Positions 35,939 to 44,953 of a stretch of 64,000 nt of DNA are shown here, one piece after another. The stretch's first letter is position 1. Every line of letters begins with the position of its first letter. Below the pieces are notes generated by a model, which worked only from the letters and a program-made list of their open reading frames with translations, was not told the DNA's origin and did not search any database. The stretch is from Candidatus Sphingomonas colombiensis (GTDB lineage Bacteria; Pseudomonadota; Alphaproteobacteria; Sphingomonadales; Sphingomonadaceae), in contig CP119315.1 in NCBI GenBank assembly GCA_029202845.1, positions 2,821,001 to 2,885,000 of the forward strand, read 5' to 3'. Made by a program: the position numbers and the translations under genes.

Positions 35939-36977
35939 TCGGCGCGAGCCGCTCGCCGGTCGCGGATACGAGCCGGGGCACGCCCCAGGAGAGTTCGCCG
36001 CGTTTTGCCGCCTCAAGCTGGATCGGATAGAGTCGCGCGTCGACGAACTGCCCATCCGCGAAGCGCGCGTCCACAATCATGGAGCGCCACGTATCCGCGC
36101 CGTAAGCGCCATCCTCCTTACGCGTCTGGAAGATGAAATTGCCGAGCCCGTGGAACAGCGGCGCTCCACGATAGAGTTCATGGCCCTGCATCAATGGCGT
36201 GCCATGTCCGACGAAGGTCGCCGCGCCGGCATCGACACAGGCGCGCGCCAGTTCTCGTTGCCATGCCGGCGTGTCGGCCTGTTTCGGCTCCCAATAATGA
36301 TTGTGGAGGCACATCAGCACTGTCGCACCCGACGCCTTTGCAGTGCGGATCGCCGCCAGTACGCGATCAACGTCGGCGGGTTCGAGCGAGCCGTCTGTGC
36401 GCCGGCGGAGTTCATTGACCCCGGCATGATCGGCGGCAGCCGCCGCGCCGGGCCGGATCGCGCCTGCCGCCGCGGCGACCAGCGCGAAGCTTCCGGCGGG
36501 CGTCCGCTGGGTCGCCGGGGCCGCCGCCGTCGTAAGATCGCGCCCCGATCCGGCGTGGACGATGCCGCGCTGATCCAGCGCCGCGATGGTCGAGCCGATC
36601 CCGCCGGTGCCGAGATCCCATGCATGATTGTTGGCGGTCGTCACCATCGTCACGCCGAGCGATTTCAGGCAATCGATTACCGTGGCTGGGGCGTGGTGCA
36701 GCGTAGCGTCGGCGCGGGTCGGCGCACCCGCGCCGGGGCCGTCGATCGGTGTTTCGAGATCGGTGAAGACCACATCCGCCTGCCGCAAGTGCCGCGCGAT
36801 CGCGGTCATGCCGGGCCAGCCCTCGCGGCATATCTCTCGCTGGATCAGTGACTGGCCGAGCAGCATGACGCGCATCGGGCGGCGACCGCGAGCAAGCGCC
36901 ATCGGCGGGAATAGTGCCGTTGCGCCCATCGCGCCTATCGCCCCCATCATTCGACGCCGATCAATATTTCGCCACAT
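35901..36977 (-). CDS. CapA-family (poly-gamma-glutamate-synthesis-like) protein
   Basis: A 358-residue CapA-like metallophosphatase-fold protein. The N-terminus DRRRMMGAIGAMGATALF resembles a twin-arginine-type signal peptide, suggesting export. Family segments are DVVFTDLETPID, VTTANNHAWDLGTGGIGSTIAAL, GIVHAGSGRD, VLMCLHNHYWEPKQ and FVGHGTPLMQGHELY/GLGNFIFQ. Despite the family name, no capBC genes are nearby, so polyglutamate synthesis is unlikely. The 38-nt convergent overlap with the exporter gene is notable. Confidence 0.88.
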   Translation of the reverse strand: MWRNIDRRRMMGAIGAMGATALFPPMALARGRRPMRVMLLGQSLIQREICREGWPGMTAIARHLRQADVVFTDLETPIDGPGAGAPTRADATLHHAPATVIDCLKSLGVTMVTTANNHAWDLGTGGIGSTIAALDQRGIVHAGSGRDLTTAAAPATQRTPAGSFALVAAAAGAIRPGAAAAADHAGVNELRRRTDGSLEPADVDRVLAAIRTAKASGATVLMCLHNHYWEPKQADTPAWQRELARACVDAGAATFVGHGTPLMQGHELYRGAPLFHGLGNFIFQTRKEDGAYGADTWRSMIVDARFADGQFVDARLYPIQLEAAKRGELSWGVPRLVSATGERLAPINAGAATKPARS

Positions 36978-37016
36978 CGCCCGGATTTTCTCTCTGATTT
37001 CGCAGCCATAATCCGC

Positions 37017-37079
37017 TTGTGCTCGATTGCGGCAACCATATACCGAATTTGATATGGGCTGATGAAGTTACGCCATCAG
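37017..37079 (+). promoter_or_regulatory. Promoter with two overlapping dyads before TBDR operon
   Basis: TTGTGC (37017-37022), 16 nt, TATACC (37039-37044) form a sigma70-like promoter. The dyad CCATAT-N10-ATATGG (37036-37057) covers the -10 and the expected start point, and a second dyad CTGATG-N9-CATCAG (37059-37079) follows immediately. The geometry suggests repression by a dimeric regulator, possibly the LysR protein encoded at the end of this operon. Confidence 0.45.
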
Positions 37080-37146
37080 CTATCGCGCGGAACGTGATCC
37101 GATAGGAACGCCGCGAATCAGTAAAAAATATTGGGGGGCTTTGGCC

Positions 37147-40020
37147 ATGATCGAACGGGGAATTTCGAGGCGCGCTGGCGCGATGATGCTGGGCGCGAGC
37201 CTGATGACGATCGCACTGATCGCACCGGCTCAGGCGCAGGAACTGCCAGCGGCAGACGGCCCGGCGGCGGCAGCGGAAGACATCGTGGTCACCGGCTCGC
37301 GCATCCAGCGGCGCGATGCGGCGGCGGTCGGCCCTCTCCTCACGATCACGGCGGACGATATCGCCAAGTCGGGCAGCGTCAGCGCGGGCGATCTGTTGCA
37401 GAAGCTCCCATCCGCCGGTGTCAGCCTGAACTCGAACGGCACGCAGGGCACATCCTACGGCGCTTCGTCGATCAATCTGCGCTATCTCGGCGGGAGCGAG
37501 GGCAGCGGCAACCGCGTGCTCGTGCTCGTCGACGGCCATCGCTGGGTCGATGCGGTCGGTCAGCGCGGTTTCCGTGACTTCGTCGATCTCAACACGATCC
37601 CGATGGGGATGATCGAGGGTATGGAGGTGCTGAAGGACGGCGCCTCGGCAATCTATGGTGCGGACGCGATCGCGGGCGTCGTCAACATCAAGACGATCCG
37701 CCCGTTCGACGGCATTCGCGGCTCGACCCGCATGGGCGTTACCGACAAGGGCGATGGGTCCGAATATTCCGCGACGCTGAACGTCGGCAAGCGCTTCGGC
37801 CGCGCCTCGATCATCCTGTCGGGCAGCTATTACAAGTCCCAGCCGATCCGCACCGACGCGCGCCCGCTGACCACCACCTCGCTGGTGCCGGTGACGACGC
37901 CGGGCACCAGCCCGTCCGGCCTCTATATCCTGCCGGGCCTAGCCTCGAACGGCTATTTCGGCACGCCTGCAGGTTTTGCGGGATCGAGTGCGCCGGTCGC
38001 ACTCAACTCGCCGGGCACGATCTATGGCGCGGGCGCCAGCGCGGACAATGCGTTCCACACCGCTTCGCTGCCGGGTGATTATTACAACACGCAGGCGCAG
38101 GGTATCTATTCGGCTGGCCCGTCACAGCGTTACGGGATCTACGGTCGGTTCGATTATGAGCTCGCGGACAACCTGAACTTCAAGTTCGAGGGGATGTATA
38201 ACGAGCGCAAATCGGATCAGCTGTTCTCGCCGGTGCTGCTCGATATCGGCGGGACCGCCGGCACGGTGCGCGGGTTCTACATTCCGAACAACCAGGCGTT
38301 CAATCCGTTCGGGACCGCCAATGGCGTGCCCGCCGCCAACGCGCTCGGTTTCGCGGCCAACTCCGCGTTCCGCATCCGCAAGGTAATGAGCGACGTCGGC
38401 AATCGCGACAATATCCAGAACGTGCAGACCTGGCGCATCGCCGCCGGACTCGACGGGTCGTTCAACCTGTTCGGCAACAATTGGCACTGGGATGCATTCG
38501 GCAGCTATTCGAAGAACCATATTGATTCGACCGCGCTGAACGGCATCAACTACGACAATCTGTATTTGGCGCTGGGCAATCCGGCGACCTGTGCGGCCAC
38601 GGCAGGCTGCGTGCCGGTCAACCTCTTCGGGCCGATGACGGCGGCGCAAGCGAACTATATCCGATTCACCACGCGTGAATCGAATTATACCGAGCTGCTG
38701 AACGGCACCGTCAACGCCACTGGCACCTTGTTCTCGTTGCCGGCGGGCGAGGTCGCGCTCGCGGTGGGTTATGAATATCGCCGCAATCGTGGCGTCGACA
38801 ATCCCGATCCCATCGCCAATGCCGCGCCCACCTATCTGAACGGCGCGCTCTATACCAAGACCACCGCGCAGACCCGGACCGCGACCAGCGGCAGCTATGA
38901 TCTGCATGAGGTCTATGGCGAATTGTCGGTGCCGGTCCTCAAGGATTCGCCGCTGGGCAAGAGCCTCGATCTGAGCCTCGCCGGGCGTTATTCGCGTTAT
39001 TCGACGGTTGGCGGCAAGGCGACGTTCAAGGGCGGCGCCGGCTATCGCCCGATCGAGGGCGTGCTGCTGCGCGGCACCTATGCGCAGGGCTTCCGCGCAC
39101 CATCGATCCTCGAACTCTATCAGGGCGCGCGGCAGACCAGCTTCCAGGGCACCGATCCGTGCAACGGCGGGGCGTCGGCACATGCGACGCTGCCGGGCTG
39201 CGCGGGCGTGCCCACCGGCTACAATCAGGCCAATTACAATCTGAACGGCCTGATCCCCGGCGTGATCAGCGGCAATCGCAACCTGCGGCCGGAAACCTCC
39301 GACAGCATCAGCGCCGGCATCGCGCTGACCCCGCTGCGCGGGCTTTCGCTGACGGTCGATTATTACAACATCAAGATCAAGAACGCGATCGCGGCACAAT
39401 CGGCGACGCAGATCCTGCAACTCTGCGCGCAGCGTGCGGGCGTGTTCTGCGATCTCGTCCAGCGTGACGCCGGCACGGGCGCGATCCTGAACCTGTTGCA
39501 GGGATCGCAGAACCTCAATTCGATCAAGACCGACGGCGTGGATGCGACGTTGCGTTACGACTTCTCGACCTCGATCGGGCGGATCGGCGCGGTGCTCGAT
39601 GCCTCGTATCTCAACTCGTTCCGTACCGTGTCGCCCGATCCGGCGACTGGCGGCACGATCATCGACGAGCGTGCCGGCAAGGGCGATCAACCCCGCGCAA
39701 CCTATCCGCACTGGAAGGGCGCGGCGTCGCTCAACTGGGACGGCGAGGGCGCGAACGCCACGCTGCGCGCGCGCTACATCGGCAGCAGCACTGATGTCGT
39801 GAACCCGGTGAAGGACGCGCGTACCAGCGCGGTGACCTATATCGATGCGGAGATCGGTTTCGACGTGGCGGAGGGGCGCACGCGCTTCGGCCTCGGCGTG
39901 AACAATCTGTTCGATACCCAGCCGCCGGCGTCCTATGCCAACGCGCCGATCAATTATGACATCTACACCTATGACGCGCGTGGACGGTTCCTTTACGCCC
40001 GTTTCTCGGTGAAGTTGTAA
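37147..40020 (+). CDS. TonB-dependent receptor
   Basis: A 957-residue outer-membrane receptor. The signal peptide ends IALIAPAQAQE, a TonB-box-like DIVVTGSRIQRRD follows, and the plug ends with EVLKDGASAIYGADAIAGVV, typical of the larger peptide/carbohydrate-type sphingomonad receptors. The C-terminus is LYARFSVKL. ATG 37147 is preferred over the in-frame TTG 37141, with a GGGGGG stretch 9 nt upstream. First gene of a four-gene operon with permease, hydrolase and regulator; the ligand is probably a peptide- or ester-like compound. Confidence 0.94.
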   Translation: MIERGISRRAGAMMLGASLMTIALIAPAQAQELPAADGPAAAAEDIVVTGSRIQRRDAAAVGPLLTITADDIAKSGSVSAGDLLQKLPSAGVSLNSNGTQGTSYGASSINLRYLGGSEGSGNRVLVLVDGHRWVDAVGQRGFRDFVDLNTIPMGMIEGMEVLKDGASAIYGADAIAGVVNIKTIRPFDGIRGSTRMGVTDKGDGSEYSATLNVGKRFGRASIILSGSYYKSQPIRTDARPLTTTSLVPVTTPGTSPSGLYILPGLASNGYFGTPAGFAGSSAPVALNSPGTIYGAGASADNAFHTASLPGDYYNTQAQGIYSAGPSQRYGIYGRFDYELADNLNFKFEGMYNERKSDQLFSPVLLDIGGTAGTVRGFYIPNNQAFNPFGTANGVPAANALGFAANSAFRIRKVMSDVGNRDNIQNVQTWRIAAGLDGSFNLFGNNWHWDAFGSYSKNHIDSTALNGINYDNLYLALGNPATCAATAGCVPVNLFGPMTAAQANYIRFTTRESNYTELLNGTVNATGTLFSLPAGEVALAVGYEYRRNRGVDNPDPIANAAPTYLNGALYTKTTAQTRTATSGSYDLHEVYGELSVPVLKDSPLGKSLDLSLAGRYSRYSTVGGKATFKGGAGYRPIEGVLLRGTYAQGFRAPSILELYQGARQTSFQGTDPCNGGASAHATLPGCAGVPTGYNQANYNLNGLIPGVISGNRNLRPETSDSISAGIALTPLRGLSLTVDYYNIKIKNAIAAQSATQILQLCAQRAGVFCDLVQRDAGTGAILNLLQGSQNLNSIKTDGVDATLRYDFSTSIGRIGAVLDASYLNSFRTVSPDPATGGTIIDERAGKGDQPRATYPHWKGAASLNWDGEGANATLRARYIGSSTDVVNPVKDARTSAVTYIDAEIGFDVAEGRTRFGLGVNNLFDTQPPASYANAPINYDIYTYDARGRFLYARFSVKL

Positions 40021-40048
40021 GCGAAGACGATAGCGGGGCGCTGACACC

Positions 40049-41449
40049 ATGACGGGACCGGCGGCAGGCGGGCAGGGCAGGCACCATGGATCGCTCGATC
40101 CCGTGCTGATGATGCTGGCGGCGATGATCCTCGCGATCGCGCTGACCTGGATCATCCCGTCCGGTGAACATCAGCGCGTTTCCGACAAGGAAAACGCGCC
40201 GGTGATCGCCGGCACCTATCAGGGGCTCCCCAAGCCGGTGGGGCTGGACAGCCTGTTGCCGGGAAAGCCCCGCGAAGGTGAGGCGCGGCCGGTAAGCCCG
40301 GTCGCGCTCGCCACCTCCATTCCGGCGGGGCTGAAGAAGTCGGCGCCGCTGATCTTCATGATCCTCGCGCTCGGCGGCATGTTTGGCGTGATGCGCTCTA
40401 CCGGCGCGCTCGATGCCGGCATCCAGCGACTGATCGGGGTCAGTCGCGGGCGGATGGTGATCCTCGTGCCGGTGCTGATGCTCGCCTTCTCGGCGGGCAG
40501 CACCTTCCTCGGCATGATTTCCGAATATCTGTTGCTCATTCCGGTGATGGTCGCGCTGGCCGGACGGCTCGGGCGCAGTCCGATGTTCGGCTTCGCGCTG
40601 CTGACGCTCGCGGCAAAGGTGGGATATCTCGCCTCGGTCACCAGCCCGGTCGCGCTGCTGATCGCGCAGCCGATCGTCAACGTGCCGGTATTCAGCGGGC
40701 TGGGGTTCCGGCTCGCGATCTGGGTCGTCTTCCTGACGATCGCGATGCTTTATGTGCTGCGTGAAGGGCGCGTGGTCTCAACCCCGGCACCGATCGAGAA
40801 CGAGCGGCTGTCATCGCGCCATCTGTCGATCCTGCTGATCGCCGGTGCGACGCTCGCGCTGCTGGTGGTGGGGTCGCTCAAGTTCGGCTGGCACGATGGC
40901 GAGTTCACCGCTTTGTTCATCGCTGCCGCCGCCGCGATGGTGGTTGCGGCGCGGGTGCCGGCGCGTGCCGGTGTCACGCTGTTCGTCGACGGCATGAAGG
41001 CGATGATGCTCGCCGCACTGCTGGTGGGCATGGGCCGTGCGGTGGAGGTGATCCTGCGCGACGGGCAGATCCTCGATACGATCATCGAGGCGGTGTCCTC
41101 GGGCATCCACGGACTGTCGCCGGTGATCGTCGCGCCGATCGTGATGGGCGTGGAGATGATCCTTACGCTGCTGATCCCCTCGACCTCCGCGAAGGCCGCG
41201 CTCAGCATTCCGGTGCTTGGCCCGATCGCTGCATCGGCGGGCGTGTCCGGGCAAACGACGGTGCTCGCGTTCCTGCTCGGCAACGGGCTGGTCAATATGC
41301 TCGCGCCGACTTCGGGGATGCTGCTCGCCTATCTCGCGGCTGCGGGCATTCCGTATAACCGCTGGTTCCGCTTTGCGGCGCCGCTGTTCGGATTGCTGAC
41401 CTTGCTCTCGATCGTGGCGCTGATGATCGCCGTGCTGATCGGATATTGA
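40049..41449 (+). CDS. YfcC-like (DcuC superfamily) permease
   Basis: A 466-residue inner-membrane protein with about 11-12 spans. It opens with LDPVLMMLAAMILAIALTWIIPSGE and contains FMILALGGMFGVMRSTGALD, MGVEMILTLLIPSTSAKAALSIP and LLGNGLVNMLAPTSGMLLAYLA, as in YfcC/AbgT/DcuC-like transporters of C4-dicarboxylates, amino acids or peptides. An unusual soluble insert (DKENAPVIAGTYQGLP) follows the first span. It lies 28 nt after the TBDR gene and 2 nt before the hydrolase gene, so it probably imports the hydrolysis product or substrate. Confidence 0.85.
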   Translation: MTGPAAGGQGRHHGSLDPVLMMLAAMILAIALTWIIPSGEHQRVSDKENAPVIAGTYQGLPKPVGLDSLLPGKPREGEARPVSPVALATSIPAGLKKSAPLIFMILALGGMFGVMRSTGALDAGIQRLIGVSRGRMVILVPVLMLAFSAGSTFLGMISEYLLLIPVMVALAGRLGRSPMFGFALLTLAAKVGYLASVTSPVALLIAQPIVNVPVFSGLGFRLAIWVVFLTIAMLYVLREGRVVSTPAPIENERLSSRHLSILLIAGATLALLVVGSLKFGWHDGEFTALFIAAAAAMVVAARVPARAGVTLFVDGMKAMMLAALLVGMGRAVEVILRDGQILDTIIEAVSSGIHGLSPVIVAPIVMGVEMILTLLIPSTSAKAALSIPVLGPIAASAGVSGQTTVLAFLLGNGLVNMLAPTSGMLLAYLAAAGIPYNRWFRFAAPLFGLLTLLSIVALMIAVLIGY

Positions 41450-41451
41450 CG

Positions 41452-43299
41452 ATGACGACGATTCCGCGCGCCCGTGAACTGGGCGATCGCATGGTGCCGA
41501 TGCGCGACGGCGTACATCTGGCGACGGACATCTATCTGCCCGAAGGTCGGGGGCCCTTCCCGGTGCTGCTGGAGCGCACGCCATATGACAAGCGCGGCAC
41601 CAACCACGGCGATTTAACTGCGGACAGCCCCGAAACGCGCTCCAAGCCGGAAATCGCGCGCTGGTTCGCGGATGCCGGCTATGCGTTCGTGTTGCAGGAT
41701 TGCCGCGGCCGCTTCCGCTCGGAAGGCGTGTTCACCAAGTATCTGAGCGAGGCGGAAGACGGGGCGGACACGCTCGAATGGCTGCTCGCCCAGCCATGGT
41801 GCGACGGGCGCATCGGCACGCTCGGCCTGTCCTATGGCGCGCACGTCCAGAATGCGCTGGCCTGCCTTGATCCGCCAGGGCTGGCGGCGATGTTCCTCGA
41901 TTCCGGGGGCTTCTCCAGCGCCTATCACGGCGGCGCGCGACAGGGTGGGGCGTTCGAGCTGAAGCAGCTCACCTGGGCGCGAAAGCATGCGCTGCTGTCA
42001 CCCGAAACCGCCGCCGATCCGGCGCGGCGCGCGGCGCTGAAGCGGGAATCGATCGAGGAATGGATCGGGCGCCGATGGCGCCTCGGATATTCGCCGCTAA
42101 CCGCCGCGCCCGAATATGAAGCCTATGTCGTCGAGCAGTGGGACAATGACCGGCTGACCGATTTCTGGAAGCAGCGCGGCATCTACGCGCTGGACAGCTA
42201 TGGCGACTATGCCGACGTGCCGGCGGTGCACATGTCGAGCTGGTACGATCCTTACTCGCAGACCGCGATCGACAATTTTACCGGGCTCGCCCCGATCAAA
42301 CGCGGGCCGATCAAGCTGGTGCTCGGGCCGTGGACTCATGGTCAGCGATCGGTAACCTATTCGGGTGACGCGGATTTCGGCCCGGCCGCGACGCTCGACG
42401 GGAATGTCGGGCCGGACTATTTCACGCTGCGACGCGACTGGTTCGATCGGCATATGCTGGGCCGCGCCGAAGCCCCCGAGCATCTGCCCGCGCCGGTCCG
42501 CATCTTCGTGATGGGCGGCGGCAGCGGTCGGCGCACGCCGGAGGGGCGGCTCGATCATGGCGGCGCGTGGCGAGACGAGCAGGAATGGCCGCTGGCGCGC
42601 GCTGGCGACGTGGCGATGTTCATGCATCGTGACGGCGTGTTGCGGCTGACGCCACCGGCGGCGGGCGCGGAGCCGCTCTCCTACGATTTCGATCCGGCCG
42701 ATCCGGTGCCTACGATCGGCGGCGCGATCGCATCCGGCGCGCCGGTGATGTACGCCGGTGGCTATGACCAGCGCGAGACGGCGGAGTTGTTCGGCGCACG
42801 CCATCCCGGTCGTGCGCTGGCCGATCGAGACGATGTGCTGGTATTCGAAACCGAGCCGCTGGCGCGCGATACGGAGGTGACGGGCAGCATCGTCGCGCAT
42901 CTCCACGTCAGTTCAACCGCCGTGGACACCGATTTCACGATCAAGCTGGTCGATGTCTATCCGGCGAACGCGGATTATCCTGAGGGCTATGCGCTCAACC
43001 TCGCGCATGGCATCCTGCGCGCGCGCTTCCGCAACTCGTTCGAACATCCGCAGCCGTTGGAGCCCGGAAAGGTCCATGCCGTCACCATCCGGGCGTTTCC
43101 CACCAGCAACCTGTTTCGCGCGGGCAATCGCATCCGCGTGGAAGTGTCGAGCAGCAACTTCCCGCACTTCGATGTCAATCCGAACAGCGACTGGCGCGTG
43201 CCCGATGCCCCGGCGCAGATCGCGCGCAACAGCATCTTCGTCGATCGCCGTTATCCGTCGCGCGTCGTCCTGCCGATCGTGCCTGACGCGGACGGCTGA
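41452..43299 (+). CDS. CocE/NonD-family hydrolase
   Basis: A 615-residue alpha/beta-hydrolase of the X-Pro-dipeptidyl-peptidase-like S15/CocE family (cocaine esterase, alpha-amino-acid ester hydrolases, cephalosporin acylases). Family features are VPMRDGVHLATDIYLP, the oxyanion tyrosine in ERTPYDKRG (Y45), nucleophile S127 in TLGLSYGAH, the histidine region GPWTHGQ, and the C-terminal jelly-roll domain (RVEVSSSNFPHFDVN). No signal peptide is visible, so it should be cytoplasmic. ATG 41452 is chosen; an in-frame TTG at 41446 overlaps the permease stop. Confidence 0.92.
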   Translation: MTTIPRARELGDRMVPMRDGVHLATDIYLPEGRGPFPVLLERTPYDKRGTNHGDLTADSPETRSKPEIARWFADAGYAFVLQDCRGRFRSEGVFTKYLSEAEDGADTLEWLLAQPWCDGRIGTLGLSYGAHVQNALACLDPPGLAAMFLDSGGFSSAYHGGARQGGAFELKQLTWARKHALLSPETAADPARRAALKRESIEEWIGRRWRLGYSPLTAAPEYEAYVVEQWDNDRLTDFWKQRGIYALDSYGDYADVPAVHMSSWYDPYSQTAIDNFTGLAPIKRGPIKLVLGPWTHGQRSVTYSGDADFGPAATLDGNVGPDYFTLRRDWFDRHMLGRAEAPEHLPAPVRIFVMGGGSGRRTPEGRLDHGGAWRDEQEWPLARAGDVAMFMHRDGVLRLTPPAAGAEPLSYDFDPADPVPTIGGAIASGAPVMYAGGYDQRETAELFGARHPGRALADRDDVLVFETEPLARDTEVTGSIVAHLHVSSTAVDTDFTIKLVDVYPANADYPEGYALNLAHGILRARFRNSFEHPQPLEPGKVHAVTIRAFPTSNLFRAGNRIRVEVSSSNFPHFDVNPNSDWRVPDAPAQIARNSIFVDRRYPSRVVLPIVPDADG

Positions 43300-43302
43300 G
43301 CG

Positions 43303-44232
43303 ATGAGGCCGGAGACCAACCGGCCGTTGCTAACGTTAGGCGTGCGTGCGCTCGAAACGCTGGCGGAGGTGATGCGCACGGGTTCCGCCACGGCGGCGGC
43401 GGCAAACCTCGGCATGACGCAGCCAGGGGTGAGCCGCACGCTGGCGCAGCTCGAGCGCGCGATCGGCTTCGATCTTTTCTATCGCGATCGCGGCAAATTG
43501 GTGCCTACCAAGGACGGCCGGCTGCTCGCTGAAGAAGTGGAGTTCGCGCTCGCCGGGCTGCAGCGCGTCGCGAATCTTGCCGCCGATATCGCCGATTCGG
43601 CTGCGGGCGAGTTGAGCGTCGTCGCACCCCCCAGCTTCGCTGAGGGCGTGCTGCCGACGATCGTCGCCAATTTCCTGCAAAAGCACCCTGGCGTGCGCTT
43701 CAACCTCGATACCCGCAGCCTGGAAACGAGCCGCGCGATGATCGCCACGCGCGTCGTCGATTGCGGGTTTATGAAGATGCCGGTCGCGGGTGACGACCTG
43801 CATTGCGAGCCGCTGGTATCCAGCGATTCGGCCTGCGTGCTGCCGGCGCGTCATCCGCTTGCGGCGCATGAGGTGCTGACGCCCGATTTGCTGCGTGACG
43901 AGCCGCTGATCCTGCTCGGTTCCGGGCGGCAATGGCGCATCCAGGTCGATCAGGCGTTCGCCGGCTACCACCTGCGCCCGATGGTCGCGGTGGAGACGCA
44001 CACCCATGGCTCAGCCTGCGCGCTCGCCGCGCGCGGGGTGGGGATCGCGCTGGTCAACCGCCTGCTCGCCCGCAGCTATCTGCGGGAGGATCTGGTGATG
44101 CGTACCTTCGCACCGCCGATCGTCCACCAATATGCCTTTGTGACATCGATCAACCTGCGCGGATCGCTGCTCGTTTCCGCGTTTCTCGACGAAGCGCGTG
44201 CCGCGCTCTCGAATATCGCGCCGGCTGCTTGA
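43303..44232 (+). CDS. LysR-family regulator
   Basis: A 309-residue LysR protein with N-terminal helix-turn-helix (LETLAEVMRTGSATAAAANLGM, TQPGVSRTLAQLERAIGFDLF) and an effector domain like the OccR/NocR branch (ELSVVAPPSFAEGVLPTIV). It starts 3 nt after the hydrolase stop and is the last gene of the TBDR-permease-hydrolase operon, which it likely autoregulates. Confidence 0.92.
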   Translation: MRPETNRPLLTLGVRALETLAEVMRTGSATAAAANLGMTQPGVSRTLAQLERAIGFDLFYRDRGKLVPTKDGRLLAEEVEFALAGLQRVANLAADIADSAAGELSVVAPPSFAEGVLPTIVANFLQKHPGVRFNLDTRSLETSRAMIATRVVDCGFMKMPVAGDDLHCEPLVSSDSACVLPARHPLAAHEVLTPDLLRDEPLILLGSGRQWRIQVDQAFAGYHLRPMVAVETHTHGSACALAARGVGIALVNRLLARSYLREDLVMRTFAPPIVHQYAFVTSINLRGSLLVSAFLDEARAALSNIAPAA

Positions 44233-44261
44233 GAAGATTAGCTTGCCGATGCAACGCGCGC

Positions 44262-44290
44262 TTGCACATTCCGCGCGGCACGCCTAACGC
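44262..44290 (+). promoter_or_regulatory. Candidate promoter of tRNA-Pro
   Basis: TTGCAC (44262-44267), 17-nt spacer, TAACGC (44285-44290). The predicted start is about 6 nt before the mature tRNA. It shares TTGCACATTC with the tRNA-Lys promoter. Confidence 0.55.
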
Positions 44291-44302
44291 CACCCCTCGC
44301 GT

Positions 44303-44382
<80 letters not shown>

Positions 44383-44391
44383 TTTCGCGGA

Positions 44392-44937
44392 TCAGTCCGG
44401 GATCAGCGCCCAACCCCTGAGTTGAAGCGCTGCCAGCGTCGTGAGCGCGGACACGTCAATCTCGATTTTGTCCGCGACCTGGGCGGGGGCGATGTGATTG
44501 CCCGCAAGCGCCTGGCTGCAGACGCGCACCGAAACGCCGGCGCCGCGCAATGCATCGATCAGTGGCAGATTGGGATTTTTGTCGACCTTGTTCCGTTCGG
44601 CATAGGCAGCATCCGTCATGACCAATGACGTAGCTGGCCCGTGGACGATGACCACGACGTCGCCCGGTGCGGGGCGCACGCCATCGGCGCCGAGCAGATT
44701 GAGGAAGCGCGCGACCTTCTCAAGGCTGGGGTTCAGTCGATCCGGCGTAGGGGCGCCCTTGGTGATTTCGAACAATACGCGATAGCGCAGCGACGGATCG
44801 GGCCGCTCTTTCGCATCGGGCATCGGCACGATCGTGCCATAGTTTGGAAGGACGGGGTGCTGCGGGTCTGCGGCCATGGCGCTTCCGCTCGACATGCAGA
44901 GCGCCAGCGATGCGGCCAGCCATAAGTTCCTGTACAT
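44392..44937 (-). CDS. Exported DsrE-family protein
   Basis: A 181-residue protein with a cleavable signal peptide (MYRNLWLAASLALCMSSGSA, then MAAD) and a DsrE/F-like fold (VVIVHGPATSLVMTDAAY, LPLIDALRGAGVSVRVCSQAL). The cysteine in VRVCSQ occupies the place used for persulfide carriage in this family. ATG 44937 has AGGAG/GAGG upstream. It lies 16 nt after the ArsR gene in the peroxiredoxin-arsR-dsrE unit, suggesting periplasmic sulfur handling. Confidence 0.82.
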   Translation of the reverse strand: MYRNLWLAASLALCMSSGSAMAADPQHPVLPNYGTIVPMPDAKERPDPSLRYRVLFEITKGAPTPDRLNPSLEKVARFLNLLGADGVRPAPGDVVVIVHGPATSLVMTDAAYAERNKVDKNPNLPLIDALRGAGVSVRVCSQALAGNHIAPAQVADKIEIDVSALTTLAALQLRGWALIPD

Positions 44938-44953
44938 CCACCTCACTCCTCGA

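Noticed and set aside
35901..36977. Polyglutamate capsule synthesis locus
   Set aside because: Only a CapA-like protein is present; capB and capC are absent.
38122..40155. 677-codon minus-strand frame opposite the second TBDR
   Set aside because: Composition (RRIG/HRER repeats) is that of an antisense shadow, and the plus strand has a complete receptor with signal peptide.
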